Of a stretch of DNA of 64,000 bases, positions 42,752 to 51,253 are shown piece after piece. The notes under the pieces are model-generated. The model had not been told where the DNA came from. It made no database searches and saw only the letters and a list, made by a program, of their open reading frames with translations. Where the stretch lies: contig NZ_QYCP01000001.1 in the NCBI RefSeq assembly GCF_025506275.1, positions 242,142 to 306,141 on the forward strand, in the 5' to 3' direction. Within the stretch, counting starts at the first letter, position 1. Every line of letters starts with the position of its first letter. This DNA is from Brevibacterium permense. Lineage in GTDB: Bacteria; Actinomycetota; Actinomycetes; Actinomycetales; Brevibacteriaceae. Made by a program: the position numbers and the translations under genes.

Positions 42752-43381
42752 ATGGACAAGATCGATTTCAAGAGATCGCTGCCGAGTTTCCGCGCGAAGC
42801 AGGGGCGATTCGATCTTATCGAGGTGCCGGAATCGCAGTACCTCATGATCGATGGCCACGGGGACCCGAACACCTCGCCGGATTTCGCTTCGGCGCTGAA
42901 GAGCCTCTATCCGCTCGCCTATGGGCTGAAGTTCCTCAGCAAGCTCGAACTCGGCCGCGACTATGTCGTGCCTCCGCTCGAGGGGCTGTGGTGGGCCGAT
43001 GATATGGCGGCGTTCACGAGTGCTCGGGACAAGTCAGCGTGGGACTTCACGCTCATGCTGCTCGTCCCGGACTGGTTGGATGCCAACCACGTCGACGGCG
43101 TCATCGACACGGTCCGGGCGAAGGGATCGGCGCCCCGCCTCGGCGAGATCCGATTCGACGCGCTGTGGGAGGGAACGTGCGTCCAGACCCTGCACATCGG
43201 TCCCTTCGATGACGAAGGGCCCGTCCTCGAACATATGCACGCCGATGTCGTTCCCGAGTTAGGGATGACGATGGCGGGCAAGCATCACGAGATCTACCTC
43301 AGCGATGTTCGCCGGACCGCGCCGGAGAAGCTGCGCACGGTCCTCCGCCAGCCGGTGGCCCCGCAGGATCACCGAGGCTGA
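42752..43381 (+). CDS. GyrI-like small-molecule-binding protein
   Basis: A 209-residue protein of the GyrI-like/SOUL-related effector-binding fold, beginning MDKIDFKRSLPSFRAKQGRF, with YLMIDGHGDPN, the Trp-rich LEGLWWAD and the HIGPFDDEGPVLEHMHADV ligand-pocket strand that occurs in proteins annotated as GyrI-like small-molecule-binding domain. It is divergent from the HEAT gene and starts 46 bp from the end of the MerR-type promoter, so one regulator may control both. GyrI domains are often fused to MerR proteins; here it is free-standing. Confidence 0.85.
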   Translation: MDKIDFKRSLPSFRAKQGRFDLIEVPESQYLMIDGHGDPNTSPDFASALKSLYPLAYGLKFLSKLELGRDYVVPPLEGLWWADDMAAFTSARDKSAWDFTLMLLVPDWLDANHVDGVIDTVRAKGSAPRLGEIRFDALWEGTCVQTLHIGPFDDEGPVLEHMHADVVPELGMTMAGKHHEIYLSDVRRTAPEKLRTVLRQPVAPQDHRG

Positions 43382-43457
43382 TCCGGATCGGTGATCTGGA
43401 CGGGTGCCGACGATGCTCCTCGCCCGTCCTACCAGGGACTCAGCCGCTGCCGAAGAG

Positions 43458-43724
43458 TCAGCCTCCGTTCGTCCAGCCTCCGGACACCGGGGCAGTGGTG
43501 CTCGGACCGGGGCCGCCGTCCGAGTCGGAATCGGAGGGTGAGGAACCGACCGACGAGGAGTCCGAGGTCGGCGATGAACCCGTCGACGACGATTCCGAGG
43601 ACAGAAAGATGACGGCGACGAGGATGCCTGCAACGGTCAGGATGCCGACAGCGACGAAGGAGAAGACCACAATGAGGCAGGTCATCAGAGGTGGGCGGTT
43701 GTTGCGCCGAACGATTCTCACCAT
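43458..43724 (-). CDS. Small single-pass membrane protein
   Basis: An 88-residue protein with a basic N-terminus (VRIVRRNNR), one strong hydrophobic helix (LMTCLIVVFSFVAVGILTVAGILVAVIFL) and a Ser/Asp/Pro/Gly-rich extracytoplasmic tail. Topology is likely N-in/C-out. There is no signal cleavage site I trust, and no family I recognise. The predicted reading frame has good actinobacterial codon bias and stands opposite no other gene. Confidence 0.6.
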   Translation of the reverse strand: MVRIVRRNNRPPLMTCLIVVFSFVAVGILTVAGILVAVIFLSSESSSTGSSPTSDSSSVGSSPSDSDSDGGPGPSTTAPVSGGWTNGG

Positions 43725-43875
43725 GGTTCAAGCCTAAGCTGTGCGGGGTTATTCGAAACCGGTCCGCACTCGGCTCCGCTCGCCCCCTCACCGCCACTCG
43801 GCCGTGACCTTCCTGTGATAAAAACCTCGGCGTTGCCCCATGCACTCTTAAGTTTGTTGCATTATCGTTATATTC

Positions 43876-44463
43876 ATGCCTCGTCTGACATCATCTCGCA
43901 AGGGCCGCCGGTCCGTGCTCACCGGTGCCCTCATCGGGCTCGGGGCAGCAGTGGTGGCACTGGTCGTGGGCGCCGTCGTCATCCTCAATTCCCCCATTTC
44001 TTTCGGGTCCACGAAGATCAGGCAGATGCAGATGGCTTCGGTCAACCAGCTCAGCGAACAGCAGATCGACAATGCTCGGCTCATCATCGGCGTCGGACGA
44101 GGCGGCAACTTCGACGACCATGCGATCCGGATCGCCCTCATGACGGCACTGCAGGAGTCCTCGCTGCGCAATCTGGATTCCGGCGACCGTGATTCGGTCG
44201 GCCTGTTCCAGCAGCGTCCTTCACAGGGCTGGGGGGAGCCCCATCAGCTCACCGATCCGATCTACGCGTCCAAGGCGTTCTATGGGATCAACCCCGAGGT
44301 CGAGAACCCCGGTCTCAATCAGATCGACGGCTGGGATTCGATGTCACCGACCGAAGCGGCGCAGTCCGTGCAGCGGTCGGCACTTCCCGACGCCTACGGG
44401 CAGTGGGAAACCTTGGCCGACGACCTCCTCGGATCGCAGGCCGACGTCGAAGCCCTCGACTGA
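43876..44463 (+). CDS. Lysozyme-like domain protein, membrane-anchored
   Basis: A 195-residue protein: basic N-terminus, one membrane helix (about 15-37), then an extracytoplasmic domain with ALMTALQESSLRNLDSGDRDSVGLFQQRPSQGWGEPHQLTDPIYASKAFY and AAQSVQRSALPDAYGQW. That pattern is the muramidase/transglycosylase-like module seen in many actinobacterial wall hydrolases; the Glu of ALQESSL is the likely catalytic acid. It would cut peptidoglycan at the cell surface. No ribosome site is visible; TATCGT lies seven bases before the ATG, compatible with a leaderless start. Confidence 0.75.
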   Translation: MPRLTSSRKGRRSVLTGALIGLGAAVVALVVGAVVILNSPISFGSTKIRQMQMASVNQLSEQQIDNARLIIGVGRGGNFDDHAIRIALMTALQESSLRNLDSGDRDSVGLFQQRPSQGWGEPHQLTDPIYASKAFYGINPEVENPGLNQIDGWDSMSPTEAAQSVQRSALPDAYGQWETLADDLLGSQADVEALD

Positions 44464-44563
44464 AGCGCTGACAGCCCCGACCGCCCGAACCCTGCGACAG
44501 CCACGGCCACCCCACGGTGCCGGATATCGCATGACCACGCCGGTTGTCCGGTAATCTGCACTC

Positions 44564-44923
44564 ATGGCTTCCATTCCCGATTCCGTCCCCCTCAATGACG
44601 ACGTCGAGCAGCTCCTGCTCAACCCCGAGGACCATCTCGAAGCCATCACCGAGACCGCCGACCTCTTCAAGGCACTCGCCACACCCTCCAGGCTGAAGAT
44701 GCTGCTCGTCCTCACCCACGGCGAGGCCACGGTCACGCACATCGTCGAGGCGACCGGACTGTCCCAGCCGCTGGTGTCCCAGCACCTGAAGTTCCTCCGC
44801 GGACTCCACCTCGTCGGAGTCAATCGGATCGGCCGCGAAGCCTACTATTCGCTCAAGGACGACCACGTCGCCCACATCATCGTCGACGCCATCGCCCACA
44901 CGATCGAGGCCCACGAACACTGA
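44564..44923 (+). CDS. ArsR/SmtB family metal sensor
   Basis: A 119-residue winged-helix repressor (LFKALATPSRLKMLLVL, THIVEATGLSQPLVSQHLKFLRGLHLV). The metal site is in the last helix: Asp99, His101, His112 and Glu115 are spaced 0, 2, 13 and 16, exactly as the alpha5 zinc ligands of SmtB. The alpha3 cysteine site is absent. It should release DNA when zinc (or cobalt) binds. TAATCT followed by six bases precedes the ATG, a leaderless-type start. No metal transporter is adjacent; the CDF gene at 57655 is a candidate target. Confidence 0.88.
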   Translation: MASIPDSVPLNDDVEQLLLNPEDHLEAITETADLFKALATPSRLKMLLVLTHGEATVTHIVEATGLSQPLVSQHLKFLRGLHLVGVNRIGREAYYSLKDDHVAHIIVDAIAHTIEAHEH

Positions 44924-44960
44924 GTTCCGCTTGGGGCGCTGCTTCCGCAGCGAATCTCTC

Positions 44961-45058
44961 GCCGAGGCGGCCCACCGTTCCCAGCCCACAGCAGCGTTTC
45001 CTTCGCCGAGGCGGCCCACCGTTCCCAGCCCACAGCAGCGTTTCCTTCGCCGAGGCAG
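44961..45058. repeat. 44-bp tandem repeat, 2.2 copies
   Basis: Two identical 44-bp units (44961-45004, 45005-45048) and the first 10 bases of a third. Each begins TCGCCGAGGCGGCCC, the same core as the CCGAGGCGG terminators. It sits at the 3' end of arsR and directly before the stop of the convergent DMT transporter gene. Confidence 0.9.
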
Positions 45059-45063
45059 CCCCC

Positions 45064-45999
45064 CTACCGACGTCGCCGACGTGTCAGGGCCTCGGGTCCT
45101 CCACCGACGACCCAGACGATGAGGGCCACCAGGACGGCACCGATCCACTGTCCCGCCTGCAGCCGCTCCCCGGCGACGAGGGATCCGAGCACCACTGCGG
45201 ACAGCGGTTGGAGCAGCATGAGCGCCGCGGTCATCGGCACCGGCACCAGCGGGCTGGAGATGCTCAGCAGCACCCACGACAGCGCCTGCCCGCATACGGC
45301 CAGGGCGATCATCCAGCCCCAACCGGCCCAGCCGAGGTCGAAGTCGAGTCCGCCGAGGGTCAGCCCGGCAACCGCGGTCATCACCCCGGCGGCGATCGTG
45401 CCCACCTGGACAGGGGCGACGACGAAGTCTCCGGCGACCTTCCGGCTGTGGTGGATGCCGAAGATGTAGACGCCGTAGAGCACACCGGACAGGACCCCGA
45501 AGATCGCTCCCCGCGTCGGATTCGCTGCCGTCTCGTCGGCGCCGAACACTCCCCCGGTCAGCAGCATGCCGATGATCATGATCGGCACGCAGCCGATGAA
45601 CAGCCATCCCGGCCTTGAACCGCCGAACGCCCACACCAGCGCCGGGAACACGATCACTTGAACACTGATGAGGATCGTGGACACGCCCAGACCGGCATCG
45701 AGCACGCTCTGCGCCCACAGCACATAGTCGATTCCGAGCGCCGTTCCGGAGACCGCGGCGATGAGGATCGCCTTCGGCGGGAAACGACCGTACCTGCGCA
45801 GCTCGAGCCACGCCAACGGGGCGAGCACAATGACCGCTATCCAACACCGCAGAAAGGCGGCGGTGGGGGCGGTCGCCTCGGCGAGGATGACGAACAGACC
45901 GGCCGATCCGAGCAGGACTGCGGCCAGGATGATGCCGAGCACCGGCAGGGCCTTCGGCGTCGGAGGCGGCCCGCCCGCCCGCTCATCCTCGGCGCTCAT
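45064..45999 (-). CDS. EamA/DMT family transporter
   Basis: Ten-helix drug/metabolite transporter of 311 residues with two EamA repeats. The first covers LPVLGIILAAVLLGSAGLFV to VIVFPALVWAFGG, and the second GAIFGVLSGVLYGVYIFGIHHSRK to GQWIGAVLVALIVWVVGG. GGAGGGG precedes the ATG. Such carriers export amino acids, purines or toxic metabolites; the substrate cannot be predicted. It stands 40 bp downstream of the aminotransferase gene on the same strand, so export of an amino acid made or used by that enzyme is a possibility. Confidence 0.88.
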   Translation of the reverse strand: MSAEDERAGGPPPTPKALPVLGIILAAVLLGSAGLFVILAEATAPTAAFLRCWIAVIVLAPLAWLELRRYGRFPPKAILIAAVSGTALGIDYVLWAQSVLDAGLGVSTILISVQVIVFPALVWAFGGSRPGWLFIGCVPIMIIGMLLTGGVFGADETAANPTRGAIFGVLSGVLYGVYIFGIHHSRKVAGDFVVAPVQVGTIAAGVMTAVAGLTLGGLDFDLGWAGWGWMIALAVCGQALSWVLLSISSPLVPVPMTAALMLLQPLSAVVLGSLVAGERLQAGQWIGAVLVALIVWVVGGGPEALTRRRRR

Positions 46000-46039
46000 C
46001 GGATCCCCTCCACAGGGCTCATCCCACGATGTTCAGGGC

Positions 46040-47302
46040 TCATCCCATGAAGTCGAGGATGCGGTCGATGGCTTCGGCCGTGCGGTCCGCTCCGACGGCC
46101 AGCGACAGGCGCACCGAACGGGAGCCGTCGACTGAGTCGAAATCATCACCTGGTGCGAGCGCGACACCGGTGGCCTCGAGCACCTGCGCGCACCACTGCC
46201 CAGCGGTGGCAATTCCCGCGCGGTCGAGGATGTCGTCGACTCCGGCGTACATGTAGAAGGCGCCGTCGGGTGGGGCCATCTCGCCGAAGCCGAGGTCCGC
46301 GCGGGCGCGCAGAACATGTTCGCGTGCACCGGCGAACGAGGCCACAGCGGCCTCGCATTCGGCATAGGACTCGTCTGCAAAGGCTGCGACCGCCGCGTAC
46401 TGCGCCGGGACCGGGGCGCACAGGGAGAGGTTGCCGGTGACGTTCTGGGCCGGGGCGACGAGTGCTTCGGGCAGGATCGCCCAGCCGAGTCGCCACCCGG
46501 TCATGCCCCAGTATTTGGAGAACGAGGAGATGACGATCGCAGTGTCATCGTGGGCGAGTGCGCACTCGCCGCGGGTGCCTATATAGCTGATGCCGTGGTA
46601 GATCTCATCGGAGATCACCTGCACCCCGTTGGCCCGGCACCAGTCGACGATCCGGCCGAGCGCCTCGGGGCCGATCATCGTGCCGGTAGGGTTCGCGGGT
46701 GAGGCGAGCATGAGCCCCTTGAGCGGGGCCTTCGCATGGGCGGCGGCCAAGAGGTCGGCGGTGGGCTGGAACCCTTCATCGGCACCGCAGTCGAGTTCGA
46801 CGACCTCGCAGCCGAGTGCGGAGAGGATGTTCTTGTACGCCCCGTAACCGGGTCGGGCCAGAGCCACCCGATCACCGACGTCGAAGCAGGTGAGGAACGT
46901 CGTCTGAAACGCGCCGGAGGATCCGGTCGTCACGGCGATGCGGTCGGGTGCGATGTCGAGTCCGTACCAATCGCGGTAGTGGGAGGCGATGGCTTCGCGC
47001 AGTTCGGGGATGCCGAAGATCGGCGAGTATCCGAGTCCAGTGCCGTCGCTCATGACCTCGGCGGCACGGGCGAGCACGGGACCGGGCGCGCCCTGGGTCG
47101 GTTCGCCCAGGCACATGGCGATGGTGTCACGACCAGCGCGCTGCATCTGCCCGACGGTGGCGACGATGCCCATCGCGGCGAACGGTTTGACGAGCGCGGA
47201 TCGGGCGGAGGCGGCCGGGATGGTTTTGGCGGAGGCGGCCGGACCGGAAACGGCGGAGGCACGGATGGCGGGGTCCGCCTCGGCGGGGGTGGATGAGGTC
47301 AT
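46040..47302 (-). CDS. Class I/II PLP-dependent aminotransferase
   Basis: A 420-residue fold-type I aminotransferase from the ATG at 47302. After a 40-residue Ala/Pro-rich extension come MCLGEPTQGAP, GYSPIFGIPELREAIASHY, the NPTG motif in ASPANPTGTMIGP, the pyridoxal lysine in SSFSKYWGMTGWRLGW, and the C-terminal arginine in VRLSLAVG. It is closest to AspC/AlaT-like enzymes of the pyridoxal aminotransferase family that often act with alanine or a branched amino acid. It is 4 bp downstream of the AhpD-like gene and 40 bp upstream of a DMT transporter: probably one operon. Confidence 0.88.
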   Translation of the reverse strand: MTSSTPAEADPAIRASAVSGPAASAKTIPAASARSALVKPFAAMGIVATVGQMQRAGRDTIAMCLGEPTQGAPGPVLARAAEVMSDGTGLGYSPIFGIPELREAIASHYRDWYGLDIAPDRIAVTTGSSGAFQTTFLTCFDVGDRVALARPGYGAYKNILSALGCEVVELDCGADEGFQPTADLLAAAHAKAPLKGLMLASPANPTGTMIGPEALGRIVDWCRANGVQVISDEIYHGISYIGTRGECALAHDDTAIVISSFSKYWGMTGWRLGWAILPEALVAPAQNVTGNLSLCAPVPAQYAAVAAFADESYAECEAAVASFAGAREHVLRARADLGFGEMAPPDGAFYMYAGVDDILDRAGIATAGQWCAQVLEATGVALAPGDDFDSVDGSRSVRLSLAVGADRTAEAIDRILDFMG

Positions 47303-47306
47303 CGGT

Positions 47307-47888
47307 TCACTTCTTCTCACGCGGGAGGCGGCCGAGGGTGTAGAACTCCGGGTTCGGGAGCATTCCGGAGATGTGGGCCATGCGGTTGGACAGGCCGAAG
47401 AAGCCGGTGATCGCGGCGATGTCCCAGGCGTCTTCGGCGTCGAAACCGTGGTCGGCAAGCCTCTGGTGGTCGGCGTCTCCTACGGCCCACGGTTCTTCGC
47501 AGATCTTGACGGCGAAGTCGAGCATAGCCATCTGACGTGGGCTGATATCAGCCTGGCGGTAGTTCGTGGCGATGACATCGGCGATGAGCGCGTCTTTCTG
47601 GAAGATCCGCAGCATCGCTCCGTGCGCGACGACGCAGTAGAGGCAGTGATTGATCGCCGAGGTGACCACGACGATCATCTCCCGATCGGCCTTGGTCAGG
47701 TTCCCCGTCTCCTTCTCCATGAGCGCGTCATAGTAGGCGAAGAAGGCGCGGAATTCGTCCGGTCGGCGGGCCAGGGCGAGGAAGACGTTGGGCACGAAGC
47801 CCGACTTCTCGGCGACCTCGAGGATCTGGGCGCGGATGTCATCGTCGACGTTGTCGATGTCAGCAAGTGGGTATCGCATACCACTCAT
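47307..47888 (-). CDS. Carboxymuconolactone decarboxylase/AhpD-like protein
   Basis: A 193-residue alkylhydroperoxidase-fold protein annotated as a peroxidase-related enzyme. The active motif is CLYCVVAHG, with Cys82, Cys85 and His89 as in AhpD. Its neighbours NLTKADREMIVVVTSAINH and RQMAMLDFAVKI are typical of the CMD family. Thiol-based reduction of peroxides is the likely role, though decarboxylase relatives exist. It is the first gene of the aminotransferase/transporter operon, with only 4 bp to the aminotransferase; translational coupling is expected. Confidence 0.87.
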   Translation of the reverse strand: MSGMRYPLADIDNVDDDIRAQILEVAEKSGFVPNVFLALARRPDEFRAFFAYYDALMEKETGNLTKADREMIVVVTSAINHCLYCVVAHGAMLRIFQKDALIADVIATNYRQADISPRQMAMLDFAVKICEEPWAVGDADHQRLADHGFDAEDAWDIAAITGFFGLSNRMAHISGMLPNPEFYTLGRLPREKK

Positions 47889-47998
47889 GCTAGCCCGGGT
47901 GGATCGGTTCAGGTCGAGCCCGCTCAGGGCGATACAGTGAGTGGGTCAGGTCCGTCCCGGCTCTACCGCAAGCCGCTCGCGCATCGAAGGAGATCACC

Positions 47999-48304
47999 AT
48001 GACCGCAGACAGTGCAGCAGACACCGGTTCGACCGGCGAGGTCCAGCTCGACAATGGAGTGTTCCGGGTGACGAAGTGGACGATCCGCCCCGACGGCGTC
48101 ATCCCGATGCACAAGCACGAGTACGAATACGTCGTCGTGCCGATGGTCACGGACACGATGCTTGTGCGCAATTCGGACGGCACAGAGATCCGCGCCGACC
48201 TCGAGGCCGGAGTCTCCTACACGCGTCCGGCAGGGTCCGAGCACGAGGTCTCGAACCCCGGAGGCAGCGCCGACGTCGTCTTCGTCGAGATCGAGCGTCT
48301 CTGA
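47999..48304 (+). CDS. Cupin domain protein
   Basis: A 101-residue single-domain cupin. The metal-binding pattern PMHKHEYEYVVVPM (two His and a Glu) is present, with the second conserved motif around RPAGSEHEVSNPGG supplying the last histidine. It may be a small metalloenzyme or a sugar-binding barrel; cupins of this size have no single function. AAGGAG precedes the ATG. It is divergent from the AhpD-like gene. Confidence 0.8.
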   Translation: MTADSAADTGSTGEVQLDNGVFRVTKWTIRPDGVIPMHKHEYEYVVVPMVTDTMLVRNSDGTEIRADLEAGVSYTRPAGSEHEVSNPGGSADVVFVEIERL

Positions 48305-48329
48305 GGCTCGTCGCCTGAGCCCGAGAATA

Positions 48330-48418
48330 GGTCGCTATCGGATACTTTCTGCGTCGCGAAGTATCCGATAGCGACCTGCATTTGGCGCTGAGTATCCGAT
48401 AGCGACCTGCATTTGGCG
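48330..48418. terminator. Hairpin with a duplicated right arm
   Basis: GGTCGCTATCGGATACTT (48330-48347) pairs perfectly with 48359-48376 over 18 bp around an 11-base loop. The right arm plus TGCATTTGGCG is then repeated exactly: 28 bp at 48360-48387 and again at 48391-48418, period 31. So the left arm can pair with either of two identical right arms. It separates the convergent cupin and glutamate-cysteine ligase genes. Confidence 0.85.
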
Positions 48419-48429
48419 ACGAACGACCA

Positions 48430-49911
48430 TCAGCGGGTGGGGATCTCCCAGGTGTGTATGGGCTTCCCTGTCGCCTGGTTCGCGAGGTAGGCGTCCATCA
48501 TCGCCGTGATGCCCTCGGCGCGTTCGGGTGAGTCCTGGCGGCTGCCGGGTGTGAGGCTCTCGAGGGCCTTCAGCTGCCAGGTCGCACCGTTGACGCGGCT
48601 CTCCGCACGGCCTTCGATGATCGACATATATTCGTCGATGACGTCCTTGTCGATGTTCAGTCGCGAGAGTCCGCGCCTGGCCTGCGGTGCGAGCACATCG
48701 GTGACGAGGTCGGCCACGCCGATGCGTCCGATCTTCGGCCAGGTCACCCGGGCCTCGATCCCGTCTTTGGCGCAGGCGTTGAAGTTCTCCTCCGCCTCGG
48801 CGAACGACATCCGCGACCACACGGGACGGTTCTCCCCGACGAGGAACTCGGCCAGACCGTAGTAGAAGGCGGCGTCTGCGACCATGTCGACAGGTGTTGG
48901 ACCGGCCGGGAGCAGGCGGTTCTCGACACGGATGTGCGCGCCGCCGTCGCCGGAGTTGTAGATGGGACGGTTCCAACGCCACACCGTGCCGTTGTGGAGA
49001 TTGAGTTCGAAGAGCTTCGGGGCATCGGCGGCACGGAATTCGACGAAGTCCTTGATCTCGGGCAGCAGCGGCGGGAAGTAGCGGACGTTCTCCTCGAAGA
49101 GGTCGAAGACGCTGGTGATCCACCGTTCGCCGAACCATACGCGGGGACGCACGCCCTGGTTGACGAGTTCGGGTGTGCGGGTGTCGATGGACTGCGCGAA
49201 GATCGGGATCCGGGATTCGTGCCACAGCTTGCGGCCGACGAACAGCGGTGAGTTCGCTGCCATCGCCACCTGCGCCCCGGCGATCGCCTGCGAGGCGTTC
49301 CACGCGTCGGCAAACCGGTTCGGCGCCACCTGCAGGTGCAGCTGCATCGACGTGCAGGAGGATTCCGGAGCGATATCGGCGAACTCCGCCTTGTACCGCT
49401 CTTCACGGCCGAGTTCGATGCGGACGTACTCGCCGCGGGCGTCGATGACCGAGTTGCTCAGCGCCTCGTAGCGGTTCTCCTCGGTCATCCACTTCTCGTC
49501 GGTGAGGAATTCGGTGGTCAGGGTCGGCAGGGTGCCGATCGACACCACCTTGAGTCCGTGCTCCTCGGCGGCCTTCTGCGCTTTCTCCAAGCGATGGGCG
49601 ACACCGGCCTCCAGGGTCTTCAGCCCCCGCCCGGCCACCTGGAGCACCGGGTGGTTGAGTTCGAGGTTGAAACCGCCGATCTCGGACTGGTATTCGTCAT
49701 CGAGGCGATCGAGCACCTCCTGGTTGCGCAGGCTCGGCTGATTGCCCTCGCCGACGAGGTTGAGCTCGAGTTCGAGCCCGATCGTGCCCGCCGATTTGAA
49801 ATCCGCATGACGAAGGTAGGTATCGAAGAGCTCGAGATTCTCCGCGAGCTTCTCCCGATACAGTGTGCGTTCCTCCGGCGTGTACCGCTTCGAGCTGACT
49901 GCCTCACCCAT
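48430..49911 (-). CDS. Glutamate-cysteine ligase family protein
   Basis: A 493-residue ATP-dependent carboxylate-amine ligase related to plant/alpha-proteobacterial GshA (GCS2) rather than to the mycothiol pathway. Early conserved segments are SAGTIGLELELNLVG and GGFNLELNHPV, with the Cys-rich ESSCTSMQLHLQV and a C-terminal NIDKDVIDEYMSIIEGR. Glutamate plus cysteine giving gamma-glutamylcysteine is the family reaction, though other small carboxylates are possible, and mycothiol is the main actinobacterial thiol. The ATG at 49911 is used; no ribosome site is obvious. Confidence 0.82.
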   Translation of the reverse strand: MGEAVSSKRYTPEERTLYREKLAENLELFDTYLRHADFKSAGTIGLELELNLVGEGNQPSLRNQEVLDRLDDEYQSEIGGFNLELNHPVLQVAGRGLKTLEAGVAHRLEKAQKAAEEHGLKVVSIGTLPTLTTEFLTDEKWMTEENRYEALSNSVIDARGEYVRIELGREERYKAEFADIAPESSCTSMQLHLQVAPNRFADAWNASQAIAGAQVAMAANSPLFVGRKLWHESRIPIFAQSIDTRTPELVNQGVRPRVWFGERWITSVFDLFEENVRYFPPLLPEIKDFVEFRAADAPKLFELNLHNGTVWRWNRPIYNSGDGGAHIRVENRLLPAGPTPVDMVADAAFYYGLAEFLVGENRPVWSRMSFAEAEENFNACAKDGIEARVTWPKIGRIGVADLVTDVLAPQARRGLSRLNIDKDVIDEYMSIIEGRAESRVNGATWQLKALESLTPGSRQDSPERAEGITAMMDAYLANQATGKPIHTWEIPTR

Positions 49912-50015
49912 AGGACTAGCAAACCACAGACAGCAGGGTTTGTGCGCGGCCGCCGTCCACAGGCACCATTCGGACACCTGCGTTGTCGGCAACCGGCCTT
50001 CCGTAGACTCGCCTT

Positions 50016-51188
50016 ATGACTTCGACCACATCATCTGCGCCCCAGTCCGCTGACTTCGTCGAACAGGCGAACCGACGCCTGCCCGACATGCTCGCCGACA
50101 TCGAACGGGTCGTCTCCATCGAGACCCCCTCACATGACAAGGCGGCCGTGGCCGCAGGAGCACGGGACTTCGCCGCGCTCCTGGGGGACCGCCTCGGCGC
50201 CGAGGCGGAACTGCTCGAGGTCGACGGCACCGCCCACCTGCGTCTGCGCTTCGGCACCGGGCCGGCCCGCGTCGTCCTGCTCAACCACCAGGACACGGTG
50301 TGGCCGCACGGCACCCTCGCACGCATCCCGTTCTCCACCGAGGACGGCATCCTCCGCGGTCCCGGCAGCTTCGACATGCTCACCGGGGCGATCATGAGCG
50401 TGCACGCGACCGCGATGGTGGCCGACCACCTCGGCGAGGGCGGGCTGGACGGTCTGTCGATCCTCGTCACCGGTGATGAGGAGATCGGCTCCGTGTCCTC
50501 GTCGGACCTCATCCGCGCCGAGGCGGCCGAGGCGAAGGCCGTGTTCGTCATGGAGGCGAGCGCGGGCGGGGCGCTCAAACTCGAGCGGAAGGGCACGAGC
50601 AACTACGTGCTGAAGTTCACCGGCAGGGCCTCGCACGCGGGCCTCGAACCGGAGAAGGGCATCAATGCGGGAATGGCCCTGGCCCTGACCCTGCCGTTGG
50701 TGGCTGACCTGGCCGACACCGCGGCCGGGACGACTGTGGTGCCGACCGTGATCAGCGCGGGGACCACGTCGAACACAGTGCCGGCCGAGGCGCGGGTGGA
50801 CATCGATGTGCGCGCCCGGACTGCGGCTGAGCTCGAACGCGTGGATGCGCAGATCCGTGAGTTGGCTGCGAAGCCGCAGGTGAAGGGCTCGACAACGGAG
50901 GTGCTCGGCGGGATCAACCGGCCTCCGTTCGAACGGGAGCAGTCGACTGCGCTCTTCGAGCGGGCGACGACCCTCGCCGGCGAACTCGGACTGCCCGCGC
51001 CGCAAGGAGTGTCCGTGGGCGGCGCCTCGGACGGGAACTTCACCGCCGGTGACGGCATCGCCACCCTCGACGGTTTGGGGGCCGTCGGCGATGGGGCGCA
51101 CGCCGAACACGAACACGCCGTCGTCGACAAGATCGCTCCGCGCACCGCTCTGCTGGCTGCTCTCATCGCCGATCAGCTGCAGGGCTGA
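50016..51188 (+). CDS. M20 family metallopeptidase (CPG2-like)
   Basis: Dizinc exopeptidase of 390 residues, resembling carboxypeptidase G2 and other M20 amidohydrolases. The zinc histidine and aspartate are in NHQDTVWPHGTL and GPGSFDMLTG, the catalytic and bridging glutamates in TGDEEIGS, and the last zinc histidine in the C-terminal AEHEHAVV. The inserted dimerisation domain (about 190-295) includes GRASHAGLEPEKGIN. It probably removes a C-terminal amino acid or hydrolyses an N-acyl amino acid. TAGACT lies six bases before the ATG: likely leaderless. Divergent from the ligase gene. Confidence 0.88.
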   Translation: MTSTTSSAPQSADFVEQANRRLPDMLADIERVVSIETPSHDKAAVAAGARDFAALLGDRLGAEAELLEVDGTAHLRLRFGTGPARVVLLNHQDTVWPHGTLARIPFSTEDGILRGPGSFDMLTGAIMSVHATAMVADHLGEGGLDGLSILVTGDEEIGSVSSSDLIRAEAAEAKAVFVMEASAGGALKLERKGTSNYVLKFTGRASHAGLEPEKGINAGMALALTLPLVADLADTAAGTTVVPTVISAGTTSNTVPAEARVDIDVRARTAAELERVDAQIRELAAKPQVKGSTTEVLGGINRPPFEREQSTALFERATTLAGELGLPAPQGVSVGGASDGNFTAGDGIATLDGLGAVGDGAHAEHEHAVVDKIAPRTALLAALIADQLQG

Positions 51189-51253
51189 AGCGGAGCGGCG
51201 AGCTGCTGCCGTAGTTCTCAGACGCCGCCAGTGCACCGGGCCCTCCCTGCGCA

